Positions 49,306-58,046 of a DNA stretch of 64,000 nt are shown here, piece by piece. Position 1 is the stretch's first letter. Each line of letters begins with the position of its first letter. A program made the translations under genes and the position numbers. Source of the stretch: Curvibacter cyanobacteriorum (GTDB lineage: Bacteria > Pseudomonadota > Gammaproteobacteria > Burkholderiales > Burkholderiaceae_C); the NCBI RefSeq assembly GCF_028649475.1, contig NZ_JAQSIP010000001.1:558001-622000 (forward strand), read 5' to 3'. The notes beneath the pieces were generated by a model that saw only the letters and a list, made by a program, of their open reading frames with translations, did not search any database and had not been told where the DNA came from.

Positions 49306-49869
49306 ATGGCGAATCCCCTCGACTTTGACTACGAAGCTGCTCTGGCCGCCTGTGCCCGAGGGGATGGCGCTGCCTTACAGCGCCTGTACCACCAGGAAAG
49401 CCCTCGTTTGTTGGGGGTGGTGCAGCGCATTGTGCGCAACCTGCCCCAGGCCGAGGACCTCGTGCACGATGCTTTTGTCAACATCTGGCACCGCGCAGGC
49501 AGTTACGAGCCCGCCAAGGGCAGTGCCCGGGGTTGGATCTACACGGTGGCCCGCAACCTGGCCCTCAACGCGGTGCGCGATGGGGCCCGCGAGTCGCTGG
49601 TCAGCGATGACACCCTGGCCGCGCTGGACGCTGAAGCGTCCTTGACGGCCTGGCGCCATGTGGAGGACCAATTCGCCTGGGCCGACACGGCTGGGCGCAT
49701 GGGCTTGTGCCTGGAGCGCCTGGAGCCCGTGCGGCGCAACTGCATTCTGCACGCCTACGTTGACGGCTTGTCGCACGCCGAGATCGCGCAGCGCGTTGAA
49801 GCCCCACTGGGCACGGTCAAAGCCTGGATCAAACGCAGCCTGACTGCCCTGAAGGAGTGCTTGCAGTGA
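49306..49869 (+). CDS. ECF sigma factor partnered with RskA-type anti-sigma
   Basis: 187 residues with region 2 (RIVRNLPQAEDLVHDAFVNI; WIYTVARNLALNAVRD) and region 4 (CLERLEPVRRNCILHAYVDG; SHAEIAQRVEAPLGTVKAWI). This resembles the SigK/RpoE-like groups controlled by RskA-type anti-sigma factors. Overlaps the anti-sigma GTG by four bases, a tight translational coupling that keeps the two proteins in balance. Confidence 0.93.
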   Translation: MANPLDFDYEAALAACARGDGAALQRLYHQESPRLLGVVQRIVRNLPQAEDLVHDAFVNIWHRAGSYEPAKGSARGWIYTVARNLALNAVRDGARESLVSDDTLAALDAEASLTAWRHVEDQFAWADTAGRMGLCLERLEPVRRNCILHAYVDGLSHAEIAQRVEAPLGTVKAWIKRSLTALKECLQ

Positions 49870-50573
49870 GCCTCGAATCACCTGACGACCCGCGCGCCAA
49901 GGAGGTGCTGGCCGGTGAGTACGTGCTGGGCACCTTGTCGGCGCTTGAACGCGAGCAGCTGGACCAGCAGCGCCTTCGCGACCGCGAACTCGATGCTGCA
50001 ATCCACGAATGGCAAGACGCCTTGTTGCCCTTGACCACATTGGCGCCACCCATTGAGCCGCCCCCCCGCCTGTGGGCTCGCCTGGAGCGCAGCCTGGGCC
50101 TGGCGGCGCGCCAGGCGCCCTGGTGGCAACGGGTGTGGGGCAGCCTGGCCTGGTGGCGTGGGCTGTCGCTGGGGGCCCTGAGTGCCGCCGCGGTGCTGGC
50201 GGCGGTGCTGGTCATGCAAGGGCCTGCACCCGAGGCGCGTTTCATGGTGGTGTTGGTGGCACCGCAGGACAAAGCCCCCGGCTGGGTGGTGCAGGTCAGC
50301 GATGACCGCCGCGTCAGCTTGATTCCGCTCGGCACCTTCGAGGTGCCTGCCGACAAGGCGTTGCAGTTCTGGACCAAGGCCGACGACTGGCAGGGCCCGG
50401 TCTCGCTGGGCCTGATCCAGCCGGGCAAGAAGACGCAGATCGACCTGACGCGCCTGCCGCAACTGCAGAACAACCAGTTGTTCGAGTTGACGCTGGAGCC
50501 CCCGACGGGCTCGCCGACCAACAAGCCAACAGGCCCAATCCAGTTCATTGGGCGGGCTGTGCCCGTGACCTGA
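49866..50573 (+). CDS. RskA-like anti-sigma factor
   Basis: 235 residues. The cytosolic anti-sigma domain is AGEYVLGTLSALEREQLDQQ and DAAIHEWQDALLPL; one helix (about 95-115, [17 protein letters not shown]); then the periplasmic RskA domain with VVLVAPQDKAPGWVVQVSDD, LQFWTKADDWQGPVSLGLI and ELTLEPPTGSPTNKPTGPI. GTG 49866 is preferred because AAGGAG (49852-49857) is eight bases before it; GTG 49857 would overlap the ribosome-binding site. Expected to be cleaved or released on redox or envelope signals, by analogy with mycobacterial RskA. Confidence 0.9.
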   Translation: MSLESPDDPRAKEVLAGEYVLGTLSALEREQLDQQRLRDRELDAAIHEWQDALLPLTTLAPPIEPPPRLWARLERSLGLAARQAPWWQRVWGSLAWWRGLSLGALSAAAVLAAVLVMQGPAPEARFMVVLVAPQDKAPGWVVQVSDDRRVSLIPLGTFEVPADKALQFWTKADDWQGPVSLGLIQPGKKTQIDLTRLPQLQNNQLFELTLEPPTGSPTNKPTGPIQFIGRAVPVT

Positions 50574-50636
50574 TCTCGCGCCTGGGCATGCTGGCGCCCA
50601 GGTTCGACTTGTGGGTTGAATGCGCCATTTTGAAAA

Positions 50637-50693
50637 GTTGTCACACAACTAGGCCAACTCCGCTTATATTCCCTCAAAAGTGACTTAAGTCAC
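50637..50693 (+). promoter_or_regulatory. Two palindromes around a likely promoter of the first chemoreceptor
   Basis: GTTGT-CAC-ACAAC (50637-50649) and a perfect 14-base GTGACTTAAGTCAC (50680-50693) flank TATATT (50665-50670), a plausible -10. The second palindrome would cover the transcription start, about 85 bp before the ATG. This is typical repressor-operator geometry; no -35 at normal spacing is visible (TTGTCA at 50638-50643 is 21 bp away). Confidence 0.45.
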
Positions 50694-50776
50694 AGACCTG
50701 CGATGAAGTTCCGGCCGGAGCAGCCTGTTGCTGCCGAGGGTTGGCTGCATTTTGGTTACATAAAGAGGGAGTGGTC

Positions 50777-52450
50777 ATGCGGTATTTGTATCGGTTGCGC
50801 ACGCGCACCAAATTGGTCCTGGCTTTTGCAGCCATCCTGCTGCTGATGACCCTGTCGGGCGCCATCAGCCTGCGACAGGCATCTCACATCAACGACAGCA
50901 CCGTCGACCTGGCGGACAACTGGCTCCCCAGTGTCAACTTGCTCGGCGACCTCAAAGAGCGTGTCAACCTGGTGCGTCGGGCGGAGTTCCGGCACCTGCT
51001 GGAGGACGGACCTGAGCAAAAAGAGGCCATGCAGAGGGCCATTCAGGGCGAACGGCAGCGTTTTGAAAAGACGCTGGCACAGTACGGGTCCTTGGTCAGC
51101 TCGCCGGAAGAAAAGCAGTTGTTTGACCAGATTGGCACCGCGTGGCTCGCGTATGTGGCTCACACCCCGCGCATTCTGGCGCTCTCCAGCCAAGGGCCTA
51201 CCGGCGTCGCGGAGGCCAAGGCATTGGCATTTGGCGACAGTTTCAAGGCCTTCAACGCACTGATTGCGGTGCTGGACAAGAGCGTCACGCTGAACCGCGA
51301 GGGTGCCAAGCATTCCGCCGAGTCCGCGGCGGATTACTTCGTGCAGGCCAAGGCCAACATGCTGATTTTCATGCTGGCTTCACTGGCCTTCAGCCTGGTC
51401 CTGGCCTGGTTGCTGACGCGTTCGGTCACCCGCCCCTTGGGTGCTGAGCCCCAGGAAATCAACGATCTGATGGAACAACTGGCCGACGGCGACCTGCGCA
51501 CCATCGAGGTCCCCGCTGGCGTGTCGCAGCGCAGTGTGCTGGTGGCGGTGACGCGACTGCAAGCCAAGCTGGAGGCCTCGTTGTCCGAGGTTCGCGCCGC
51601 GACCGATTCCGTGGCCGGCGCCTCGGAGCAGATCGCTCAGGGCAACGCCAACCTGGCGTCACGCACCGAGGAACAGGCTTCTGGTTTGGAAGAAACCGCG
51701 GCCTCGATCGAGCAGCTGACCGCTGCCGTGCAGGGCAGCTCCGACAACGCCCTGAAAGCCGACGAGTTGGCGCGCGTTGTGTCGGGTGTGGCCACCGATG
51801 GCGGGCATGCGGTGCAGAACATGGTCCACACCATGGCGCGCATCCAGGAGTCCAGTCGCCGCATCGCTGACATCATCGGCGTCATCGACGGCATTGCCTT
51901 CCAGACCAACATCCTGGCTTTGAATGCCGCAGTCGAGGCTGCACGGGCCGGTGAGCAGGGGCGCGGGTTTGCGGTCGTGGCCTCCGAAGTGCGGGCCCTA
52001 GCGGGCCGCAGCGCGGCCGCTGCCAAAGAGATCAAGGCCCTGATCATGCGCAGCGTTGAGGAGGTGGATGGCGGCAGCACCCTGGCGGCCCAGGTCGGGC
52101 AGACCATCGATTCGGTGGTGGTGCAAGTGCGGCAGTTTTCGAGCCTGGTGAGCGAGATCAGCCTGTCCAGCCGCGAGCAGACCGAGGGCATTCGCCAGAT
52201 CAACGAGGCCATTGGGCGCCTGGACACCAACACCCAACACAATGCGTCGCTGGTCGAAGAGACCGCGTCCGCCGCCCAGAGCCTCAACCAGCAGGCCCAG
52301 GCCCTGAGCCACGCAGTGTCGTACTTCAAGCTCGATACCCAGCCCAGCCTGGCTGGATCGGGCTTGAAAGTGGTGGCGTCGGGTGCGGGGCGCGGCCCCT
52401 CAGCCCTGCTGGCGGGGGTTGGTCAATCCGAGCAGCGCTTGCGCGCCTGA
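50777..52450 (+). CDS. Methyl-accepting chemotaxis protein
   Basis: 557-residue chemoreceptor: helix 1 (about 13-34), a periplasmic four-helix-type sensor (about 35-195), helix 2 ([20 protein letters not shown]), a HAMP-like linker and the long signalling coiled coil whose tip reads [20 protein letters not shown]. The HAMP region ([20 protein letters not shown]) is intact. The C-terminus is a variable Gly/Ala tail without the NWETF CheR-binding pentapeptide. GGGAG at 50767-50771 selects ATG 50777. Ligand unknown; no che genes nearby. Confidence 0.93.
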   Translation: MRYLYRLRTRTKLVLAFAAILLLMTLSGAISLRQASHINDSTVDLADNWLPSVNLLGDLKERVNLVRRAEFRHLLEDGPEQKEAMQRAIQGERQRFEKTLAQYGSLVSSPEEKQLFDQIGTAWLAYVAHTPRILALSSQGPTGVAEAKALAFGDSFKAFNALIAVLDKSVTLNREGAKHSAESAADYFVQAKANMLIFMLASLAFSLVLAWLLTRSVTRPLGAEPQEINDLMEQLADGDLRTIEVPAGVSQRSVLVAVTRLQAKLEASLSEVRAATDSVAGASEQIAQGNANLASRTEEQASGLEETAASIEQLTAAVQGSSDNALKADELARVVSGVATDGGHAVQNMVHTMARIQESSRRIADIIGVIDGIAFQTNILALNAAVEAARAGEQGRGFAVVASEVRALAGRSAAAAKEIKALIMRSVEEVDGGSTLAAQVGQTIDSVVVQVRQFSSLVSEISLSSREQTEGIRQINEAIGRLDTNTQHNASLVEETASAAQSLNQQAQALSHAVSYFKLDTQPSLAGSGLKVVASGAGRGPSALLAGVGQSEQRLRA

Positions 52451-52490
52451 GGGCTTGTTGAGCCCGCGCCGGACCACGGCCTGTTGGTGA

Positions 52491-53159
52491 TCAGTCGCGC
52501 CGCCGGACCCGCTGGCGCCACAAGGTGGCCGCCTGCCAGGCCAGCCCGGCGGCCGTGCCGGCGGCCAGCCCCCAGCCCAGCAGGCGCGACAGGGGCAGTT
52601 CACCCTCGCGTGCGGCGCCCATGAAGAACAGCACAAAGGCCAGCCCATGGACCCCCGCACGCTGCCAACGCAGCCATGGGGCACGGCCGGCGTGGCACCA
52701 AGCCAGCAGCACGTCGACCGTCCACCAGACCGCAAACACCGTGTCCAGGCGCGGCGCGCTGACCCGGGGGGTGTTCAGGATGCGCTGCCAGTCATTGCCA
52801 AACAGCACCACCACCGCCCAGTAAAAGTGCACGGCAAACACCACCCACGAGGCTGTCCAGGTGATGCGCCAGAGCCGGAAGGCGGTGGCGCTGCGCGCGG
52901 CCGCGGGCAAGGTGGCCAGCGCGGGGGTGGCCAGGATCAGGGACACCCAGATCGTGTAGAAGGTGCGGTGCAAGTCCTGCTGCTGCGCAGGCTGCACATC
53001 GGGCGTGCTGCCGCCAGGCGGCAGCAGTGAGAACAAAGGCAGATCCCGGCTCCAGTGAGCCGCGGCCAACACCAGCGCGAGCCCCAAGCCGGACAAAACC
53101 AACACCCACAACAGGTCGGTCAAGGGGGAGGGGACAGGATCATGGGGCGTTCGTGTCAT
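52491..53159 (-). CDS. Unrecognised polytopic membrane protein
   Basis: 222 residues that I do not recognise. About five hydrophobic segments are visible: LLWVLVLSGLGLALVLAAA, FYTIWVSLILATPALATL, ITWTASWVVFAVHFYWAVVV, VFAVWWTVDVLLAWC and AGVHGLAFVLFFMGAA, with a possible sixth near the C-terminus (LLGWGLAAGTAAGLAW). The Trp/His-rich stretch HFYWAVVVLFGNDW between them is notable. Basic C-terminus RQRVRRRD, so probably cytosolic (positive-inside). Convergent with the upstream chemoreceptor and monocistronic. Confidence 0.65.
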   Translation of the reverse strand: MTRTPHDPVPSPLTDLLWVLVLSGLGLALVLAAAHWSRDLPLFSLLPPGGSTPDVQPAQQQDLHRTFYTIWVSLILATPALATLPAAARSATAFRLWRITWTASWVVFAVHFYWAVVVLFGNDWQRILNTPRVSAPRLDTVFAVWWTVDVLLAWCHAGRAPWLRWQRAGVHGLAFVLFFMGAAREGELPLSRLLGWGLAAGTAAGLAWQAATLWRQRVRRRD

Positions 53160-53388
53160 GCAAGGGGCGCTTTGAATCGGATGGGCGCGCAGGATCGCAT
53201 GAGCAGGGGCTTGTCATCTGTCAAATTCTCAACAAATGCGCGGGGTCCCGTGGGCGGTGAGCGGCCGGTGGCGGGTGTTCAGCGACCGCCATTGTGGGTT
53301 CGCACGGTGAGCGACACGGCTTTCGGGCGCTGATGGACTTCACTGACTTCAGGTTGGTACGGCGGAGAGGGCGCAGGTCAAAGCTCGG

Positions 53389-53580
53389 TCATTGGGTTAA
53401 GCCAAGGCTGATGACTGCACCGACCATGGCGCCAACTCCCACCGAGGCCCAGTACTGCAGTCGTTCGGCTCGAGGTGAGTTGTATCGTAGGTCTTCGCGA
53501 AGGCGCATTGTTTGGATGTGCAATGCCATCGCGTCGGCTTGCAGTTGGCGCAGCGCTTTTCGGGTTTCTTCTAGCGTCAT
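53389..53580 (-). CDS. Small coiled-coil membrane protein
   Basis: 63 residues from ATG 53580: a charged amphipathic helix (LEETRKALRQLQADAMALHI, then TMRLREDLRYNSPRAERLQY) and a C-terminal glycine-rich helix (WASVGVGAMVGAVISLGL). The architecture resembles small membrane proteins of unknown function. An in-frame ATG at 53616 would add 12 residues. The coding pattern is plausible but no family is recognised. It lies downstream of tRNA-Ser on the same strand, after its terminator. Confidence 0.5.
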   Translation of the reverse strand: MTLEETRKALRQLQADAMALHIQTMRLREDLRYNSPRAERLQYWASVGVGAMVGAVISLGLTQ

Positions 53581-53690
53581 GCCCGCGTGGTAGAGCGACG
53601 CGCCTGCCGGTGCCAAGGGAGTGCGGCAGCCATGTGATGTCCAATCGCAACCACGTTGTGGGATGGTCGGCGGGATGGTAGAAAGCCAAT

Positions 53691-53717
53691 AAAAAACGGG
53701 CCCGAAGGCCCGTTTTT
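53691..53717. terminator. Bidirectional terminator after tRNA-Ser
   Basis: AAAAACGGGCC (53692-53702) and GGCCCGTTTTT (53707-53717) form a perfect 11-bp stem with a CGAA loop. On the minus strand it ends tRNA-Ser transcription 11 bases after the CCA; the A/T arms let it work in both directions. Confidence 0.9.
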
Positions 53718-53725
53718 ACGACTGT

Positions 53726-53817
<92 letters not shown>

Positions 53818-54089
53818 GGAAGCCCTCAACTATAGCAGGAAATTGGGTGGCTTCGGCTCAGATCCGATCTGGTGCGCACTTTTTTGTCCATTGGCACGGA
53901 CTGTCGCTCGGGCCGGGATGGGTTGCTGTCTGTCTTTCTGTTGGCCCCACACATCAGTTTCCGTGGCCATGCGGTGGGTATTGGATTACCCCTGAGCGGG
54001 GTCACTGATGACCTCTATACTCGCGCCAATCGGGAGTAGCTAAACGTCTGGCAACAGCTCACGCACCGGTGGGCCGAAGGGGATCTGAC

Positions 54090-55688
54090 ATGGGCATGTT
54101 CGCGAGGCTTCGCATTGGGGGTCGGCTTGCGCTGGCGTTTGGCATCCTGATTGTCATGATGGCCTTCATGGTGGCTGAAGGGGTCTGGCGCTTGCAGGAC
54201 ATCGCCGGCCAGACCCACCAAATGATGGAGCGCCCGCTCACCAAGGAGCGCCTGGTGTCCGACTGGTACCGCACCATCCACACCAGTGTGCGGCGCACCA
54301 CGGCAGTGGTGAAGAGTGCGGACCCTTCGCTCGCGGCCTTCTTTGCGGAAGAGAACGCGGCGGCGTCCAAGGTGTCGTCGCAACAGCAGAAAGACCTCGA
54401 GGCCCTGCTGGAGACCCCTGAAGAGCAGGCGGTGTTCAAGCAGCTGTTGGTCCACCGCGTGGCCTATATCAAGGCGCGCGACGCCATCACCGCCAGCAAG
54501 ACCACCGCCTCCGCCGAAGAGGTGGAGCGCCTGTTCAAGCAGGACTTCCAGCCCGCGGGTGTCAACTACCTGGCCAGTTTGCAGAGCTTGCTGGACCAGC
54601 AGCGCAAAGCCATTGACCAAACCGCGCGCGACATCGAGGCGGACTATCACCGGGGCCGCAACCTGATGCTGGCCCTGGGCGCTGTGGCCTTGTTGGCGGC
54701 GGTGGCCATGGCCTGGCTCATCACGCGCAGCATCACCCAGCCCCTGGCCGAGGCGGTGCAGGTGGCCCACCAGGTGGCCGAGGGCGATCTGCAGCAGCGC
54801 ATCAGCAGCCAGCGGCGCGACGAGGTGGGGCAGTTGCTGATGGCCCTGGGGGCCATGAGCGAGCGGCTGCAGGACATCGTCAAGCAGGTGCGCCAAGGCA
54901 CCCAGGCCATGCTGCATGCCTCGGGTGAGATCGCCCAGGGTAACTCGGACCTGTCGAGCCGGACCGAGTCCCAGGCCAGTGCGCTGGAGCAAACCGCTGC
55001 CTCCATGGAAGAGATCACCAGCACCGTGCGCCAGAACGCCGACAACGCACGCCAGGCCAAGCAACTGGTGCAGGCGACCTCCGAGCGCGCCACCGTGGGC
55101 GGGCAGGCGGTGGGCGAGGTGGTGCAGACCATGGGACAGATCCACGCGTCCTCAGGGCGCATCGTGGACATCATCGGGGTCATCGATGGCATTGCCTTCC
55201 AGACCAACATCCTGGCCTTGAATGCCGCCGTGGAAGCCGCCCGGGCGGGCGAGCAAGGTCGTGGCTTTGCGGTGGTCGCGGGCGAGGTGCGGGTGCTGGC
55301 CCAGCGCAGTGCGCAAGCCGCCAAAGAGATCAAGTCGCTGATCACCGCGTCCACCCAAAGCGTGGACCAAGGGCAGCAAATCGTGGCCGGGGCCGGCAGC
55401 ACCATGGCCGAGGTGGAAAGCGGCGTGCGCCAGGTGGCCGAGATCGTGACCCACATCGCCGCCGCCAGCCAGGAACAAAGCCTGGGCATTGAACAGATCA
55501 ACCAGGCCATCGCCCAGATGGACTCGGTGACCCAGCAAAACGCTGCCTTGGTCGAGCAGGCGGCGGCCGCCACCGAGGCCTTGAACCGCCAGGCCGAGCA
55601 GCTGAGTGCGCTGGTGTCGGTGTTCCGCGTGGACGAGGGCCCGAGCCGATTGGAGCCCCGGGCCTTGCTGGCGTCGGCCCGCCACTGA
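54090..55688 (+). CDS. Methyl-accepting chemotaxis protein
   Basis: 532 residues: helix 1 (about 12-32), a helical periplasmic sensor (about 33-190, with [20 protein letters not shown] like the 4HB/TarH sensor class), helix 2 ([20 protein letters not shown]), HAMP ([20 protein letters not shown]) and a signalling domain with the [20 protein letters not shown] tip. Methylation-helix segments [18 protein letters not shown] and [16 protein letters not shown] are clear. No CheR pentapeptide at the end. AAGGGGA at 54077-54083 supports ATG 54090. TATACT at 54016-54021 is a candidate -10. The signalling domain resembles the receptor at 50777 but the sensor differs. Confidence 0.93.
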   Translation: MGMFARLRIGGRLALAFGILIVMMAFMVAEGVWRLQDIAGQTHQMMERPLTKERLVSDWYRTIHTSVRRTTAVVKSADPSLAAFFAEENAAASKVSSQQQKDLEALLETPEEQAVFKQLLVHRVAYIKARDAITASKTTASAEEVERLFKQDFQPAGVNYLASLQSLLDQQRKAIDQTARDIEADYHRGRNLMLALGAVALLAAVAMAWLITRSITQPLAEAVQVAHQVAEGDLQQRISSQRRDEVGQLLMALGAMSERLQDIVKQVRQGTQAMLHASGEIAQGNSDLSSRTESQASALEQTAASMEEITSTVRQNADNARQAKQLVQATSERATVGGQAVGEVVQTMGQIHASSGRIVDIIGVIDGIAFQTNILALNAAVEAARAGEQGRGFAVVAGEVRVLAQRSAQAAKEIKSLITASTQSVDQGQQIVAGAGSTMAEVESGVRQVAEIVTHIAAASQEQSLGIEQINQAIAQMDSVTQQNAALVEQAAAATEALNRQAEQLSALVSVFRVDEGPSRLEPRALLASARH

Positions 55689-56004
55689 GGGGGGGATGAG
55701 GCTGGTTTAGCGGCGTTGGTTTGGGGGTGGGATGCGCCTGCCTAAAAATTGAGCGGCGTAAGTGAAGTCTTTTTAAAACAAGGACTTAGACCGCCTTTCA
55801 GGGCCCTCACCACGGTTTATCCACAGCGTTGTCCAAGCCTGACGGGGAGAACTCAAAGCGCCCGACTGCGTTTTGGCGTCTCAAAAATGTGCTAGCCCCT
55901 GCGGCCAATGGGTGGGGCGCGGTGGGGCCGTCGAGGGCGTCCCGTTGGCCCGGGTGTTCGGCCCCATCGGGGCCTGTCGGCGGGGCCGCATGGGCCCCGC
56001 GCGC
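55689..56004. other. Gene-free region between chemoreceptor and exported protein gene
   Basis: 316 bases without a gene. The main content is copy A of a 116-bp duplicated element (55739-55854). The remainder is GC-rich sequence with no clear promoter or terminator; no intrinsic terminator was found for either convergent gene. Confidence 0.6.
55739..55854 (+). repeat. Duplicated 116-bp non-coding element, copy A, with a DnaA box
   Basis: Aligns without gaps to 56771-56886; I count 83 identical positions of 116 (about 72%). Best-kept blocks: TGCCT(A/T)AAAA at the left end, CTTTT-AAA-CAAG-ACTTAG in the middle, CCACAGC-TTGTCCA and ACGGGGAGAACTC at the right end. It includes TTATCCACA (55817-55825), a perfect consensus DnaA box, and TTGTCCA 12 bases after it. 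No frame or hairpin explains the conservation. Confidence 0.7.
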
Positions 56005-56565
56005 TCAGGGTTTGGGTTGGGCCGGGCGGTTTTGCAAGGCGGTGGTGGCGTAGAACCGCGCCACCGAAGCGCGCAGGCGGGCCTCCTGGGCAAACTCGGC
56101 GCTTTGTGGGGCGACCACGCTGCGATCGTCGCGCAGGCCCAGCAGCCAGTGGCCCATGCGCTGGCCCCAGAAGTACTGGCGGCTCTCGCTGCGCGTCGCC
56201 TGGCGCCCCTGGGCGTTGTAACTCTTGATGGTGCCGAAGAAGAACACCAGTTCACCGCCGTCAAAAAAATACTCGCCCACCACATCGCCGCTGTCATCGG
56301 CATCCACCACCTCCAGCTTGCGCAGCGTCGGGCCGTCGGCCCAGGCCGTCACCTGGCTGGGGTAGCTGACATCGGGGCGTTGGGCCTGAAAACGCCAACG
56401 GCTCAGCGTGCTGAGGCGGGATTGGGTGGACTCGTAGACCTTGCGGATCGACGCGGTCTCGGGCGGCATGGGCGCCGGGGTCTGGGCTTGGGCCAGCGGG
56501 ATCAGCAGCACGCCCACCAGCAGGGCCAAGCGGACAGACCAGGTCGGGATCAGGCGGTGCAGCAT
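56005..56565 (-). CDS. Unrecognised exported protein
   Basis: 186 residues. Signal peptide (LALLVGVLLIPLAQA then QTPAP). The mature part has SIRKVYESTQSRLSTLSRWR, DGPTLRKLEVVDADDSGDVV and a Tyr/Phe-rich GEYFFDGGELVFFFGTIKSY, then QYFWGQRMGHWLLGLRDDRS. The alternating-hydrophobic central part suggests a small beta domain, reminiscent of lipoprotein-carrier-like folds, but I cannot assign a family. Periplasmic. No operon partner; both flanks carry a copy of the 116-bp element. Confidence 0.75.
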   Translation of the reverse strand: MLHRLIPTWSVRLALLVGVLLIPLAQAQTPAPMPPETASIRKVYESTQSRLSTLSRWRFQAQRPDVSYPSQVTAWADGPTLRKLEVVDADDSGDVVGEYFFDGGELVFFFGTIKSYNAQGRQATRSESRQYFWGQRMGHWLLGLRDDRSVVAPQSAEFAQEARLRASVARFYATTALQNRPAQPKP

Positions 56566-56958
56566 CGGGGCACTCCAAATGACGAAAAGGGGGCAAGGTG
56601 AGTGGGGCAGGGGCCCTTATTCTGGCGCCAAGCCAGCCTGGGGGCCAAGGCCCGAGCCATTGGCCCCGGGGCTGTGTTGGCCCTGGACCGTGCCCATGAG
56701 GATGCCGTTTGGGCCCCGGGGCTGGGGCTGGCGCGCCCCCAGCGCCCCCGGCACCGTGCTGTCATGTAAATGCCTTAAAAGTAAGCAGGGCAAGGCAATC
56801 CTTTTGAAATCAAGCACTTAGCGAGGCTCCCCAGGTCCTGGGCACGGCTTGTCCACAGCTTTGTCCAGAGCCAACGGGGAGAACTCGTTGGCGACCCGCG
56901 GCGTTCACACGGCGCGGCGGCGCTGGCCGACGTGGCCCCGTCTGGCCGGACGCCCTTG
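56566..56958. other. Gene-free region holding copy B of the duplicated element
   Basis: 393 bases between the exported-protein start and the SPFH gene end. The left part is very GC-rich (runs such as GGCCCCGGGGC) and must hold the promoter of the minus-strand exported-protein gene, though none is convincing. The right part is copy B (56771-56886). No gene is seen. Confidence 0.6.
56771..56886 (+). repeat. Duplicated 116-bp non-coding element, copy B
   Basis: Ungapped partner of 55739-55854, same orientation, 1032 bases further on. The DnaA-like nonamer is TTGTCCACA here (56849-56857), one mismatch from consensus, again followed by TTGTCCA at the same distance. Ends in ACGGGGAGAACTC like copy A. 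Confidence 0.7.
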
Positions 56959-57876
56959 TCAGCCGCCGGACTTGGGCAGCTGCACCATCTTCATGGCGGA
57001 GCTGATCAGTGCTGACACTTCGCCCATGTGGCTGGGCACGATCAGGGTGGTGTTGGCCTCGGCCGCCACCTGGGCATAGGCGTCCACGGCGCGTTCTGCC
57101 ACCTTGAGCTGCACCGCCTGTTCGCCCCCTGGCTGGCGGATGGCCGCCGCGACGCGCTCGATGGCTTGGGCCGTGGCGTCGGCCACCGCCGTGATCGAGG
57201 CGGCCTCGCCCTGGGCCTTGTTGATGGCCGCCTGCTTCTCGCCTTCAGAGCGGGCGATGAAGGCCTCGCGTTCGCCCGTGGCGATGTTGATTTGTTCCTG
57301 ACGGCGCCCCTCGGACGCCGCAATCAGGGCGCGCTTCTCGCGTTCAGCGGTGATCTGCGCCTGCATGGCGTGCAGGATTTCCTTTGGCGGGGTCAGGTCC
57401 TTGATCTCATAGCGCAGCACCTTCACGCCCCAGTTGAGCGCGGCCTCGTCAATCGCGGCCACCACCTGGGCGTTGATGATGTCGCGCTCTTCGAAGGTCT
57501 TGTCCAGCTCCAGCTTGCCGATCACGCTGCGCAGCGAGGTCTGGGCCAACTGGGTGACCGCCATGATGTAGTTCGACGAGCCGTAGCTGGCACGCATCGG
57601 GTCGGTGACCTGGAAGTACAGGATGCCGTCCACCTGCAGCTGCGTGTTGTCGCGCGTGATGCAGATCTGGCTCGGAACGTCGAGCGGAATCTCCTTGAGG
57701 CTGTGGCGGTAGGCCACCGCGTCCACAAAGGGGATCAGCAACTTGGGCCCCGGCGTCAGGGTGCTGTGGTACTTGCCCAGGCGCTCAACCACCCAGGCAT
57801 GTTGTTGCGGCACGATCTTGATGGACCGGGCGATGAAGATGACGGCGATGACGGCGATGACGAGGGCGATTTCCAT
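56959..57876 (-). CDS. SPFH/band-7 (stomatin-like, paraslipin) protein
   Basis: 305 residues: one N-terminal helix (IALVIAVIAVIFIARSI), band-7/SPFH domain (VPQQHAWVVERLGKYHSTLT, LPPxxxx-free but with CITRDNTQLQVDGILYFQVT), then an Ala/Glu/Arg-rich coiled coil (about 175-265: AEREKRALIAASEGRRQEQI). This is the QmcA/YbbK-type that scaffolds membrane microdomains with a NfeD partner. ATG 57876 has AGGA just upstream. The NfeD gene lies upstream on the same strand (170 bases away), the usual pairing. Confidence 0.93.
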   Translation of the reverse strand: MEIALVIAVIAVIFIARSIKIVPQQHAWVVERLGKYHSTLTPGPKLLIPFVDAVAYRHSLKEIPLDVPSQICITRDNTQLQVDGILYFQVTDPMRASYGSSNYIMAVTQLAQTSLRSVIGKLELDKTFEERDIINAQVVAAIDEAALNWGVKVLRYEIKDLTPPKEILHAMQAQITAEREKRALIAASEGRRQEQINIATGEREAFIARSEGEKQAAINKAQGEAASITAVADATAQAIERVAAAIRQPGGEQAVQLKVAERAVDAYAQVAAEANTTLIVPSHMGEVSALISSAMKMVQLPKSGG

Positions 57877-57978
57877 GGGGCATCCTGACACAGGGTTGGA
57901 AGAAAAGGGACATGGCTTGCCGGGTTTGCCCGGGCCACTGGCCCAGGCGAGGTATCAGCGGGGCAGCGCCGGCCGACT

Positions 57979-58002
57979 GGCTGATTGGCTGATTGGCTGA
58001 TT
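57979..58002. repeat. GGCTGATT x3 short tandem repeat
   Basis: Three perfect 8-bp units, followed by GGGG, in the 170-base gap between the nfeD-like and SPFH genes (minus strand). Slippage could change the copy number and so the spacing or leader of the SPFH gene. Confidence 0.8.
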
Positions 58003-58046
58003 GGGGCGCTCAGTTTGCTCGGGCGGCTTGTGCGCGGCTGGCGCCA

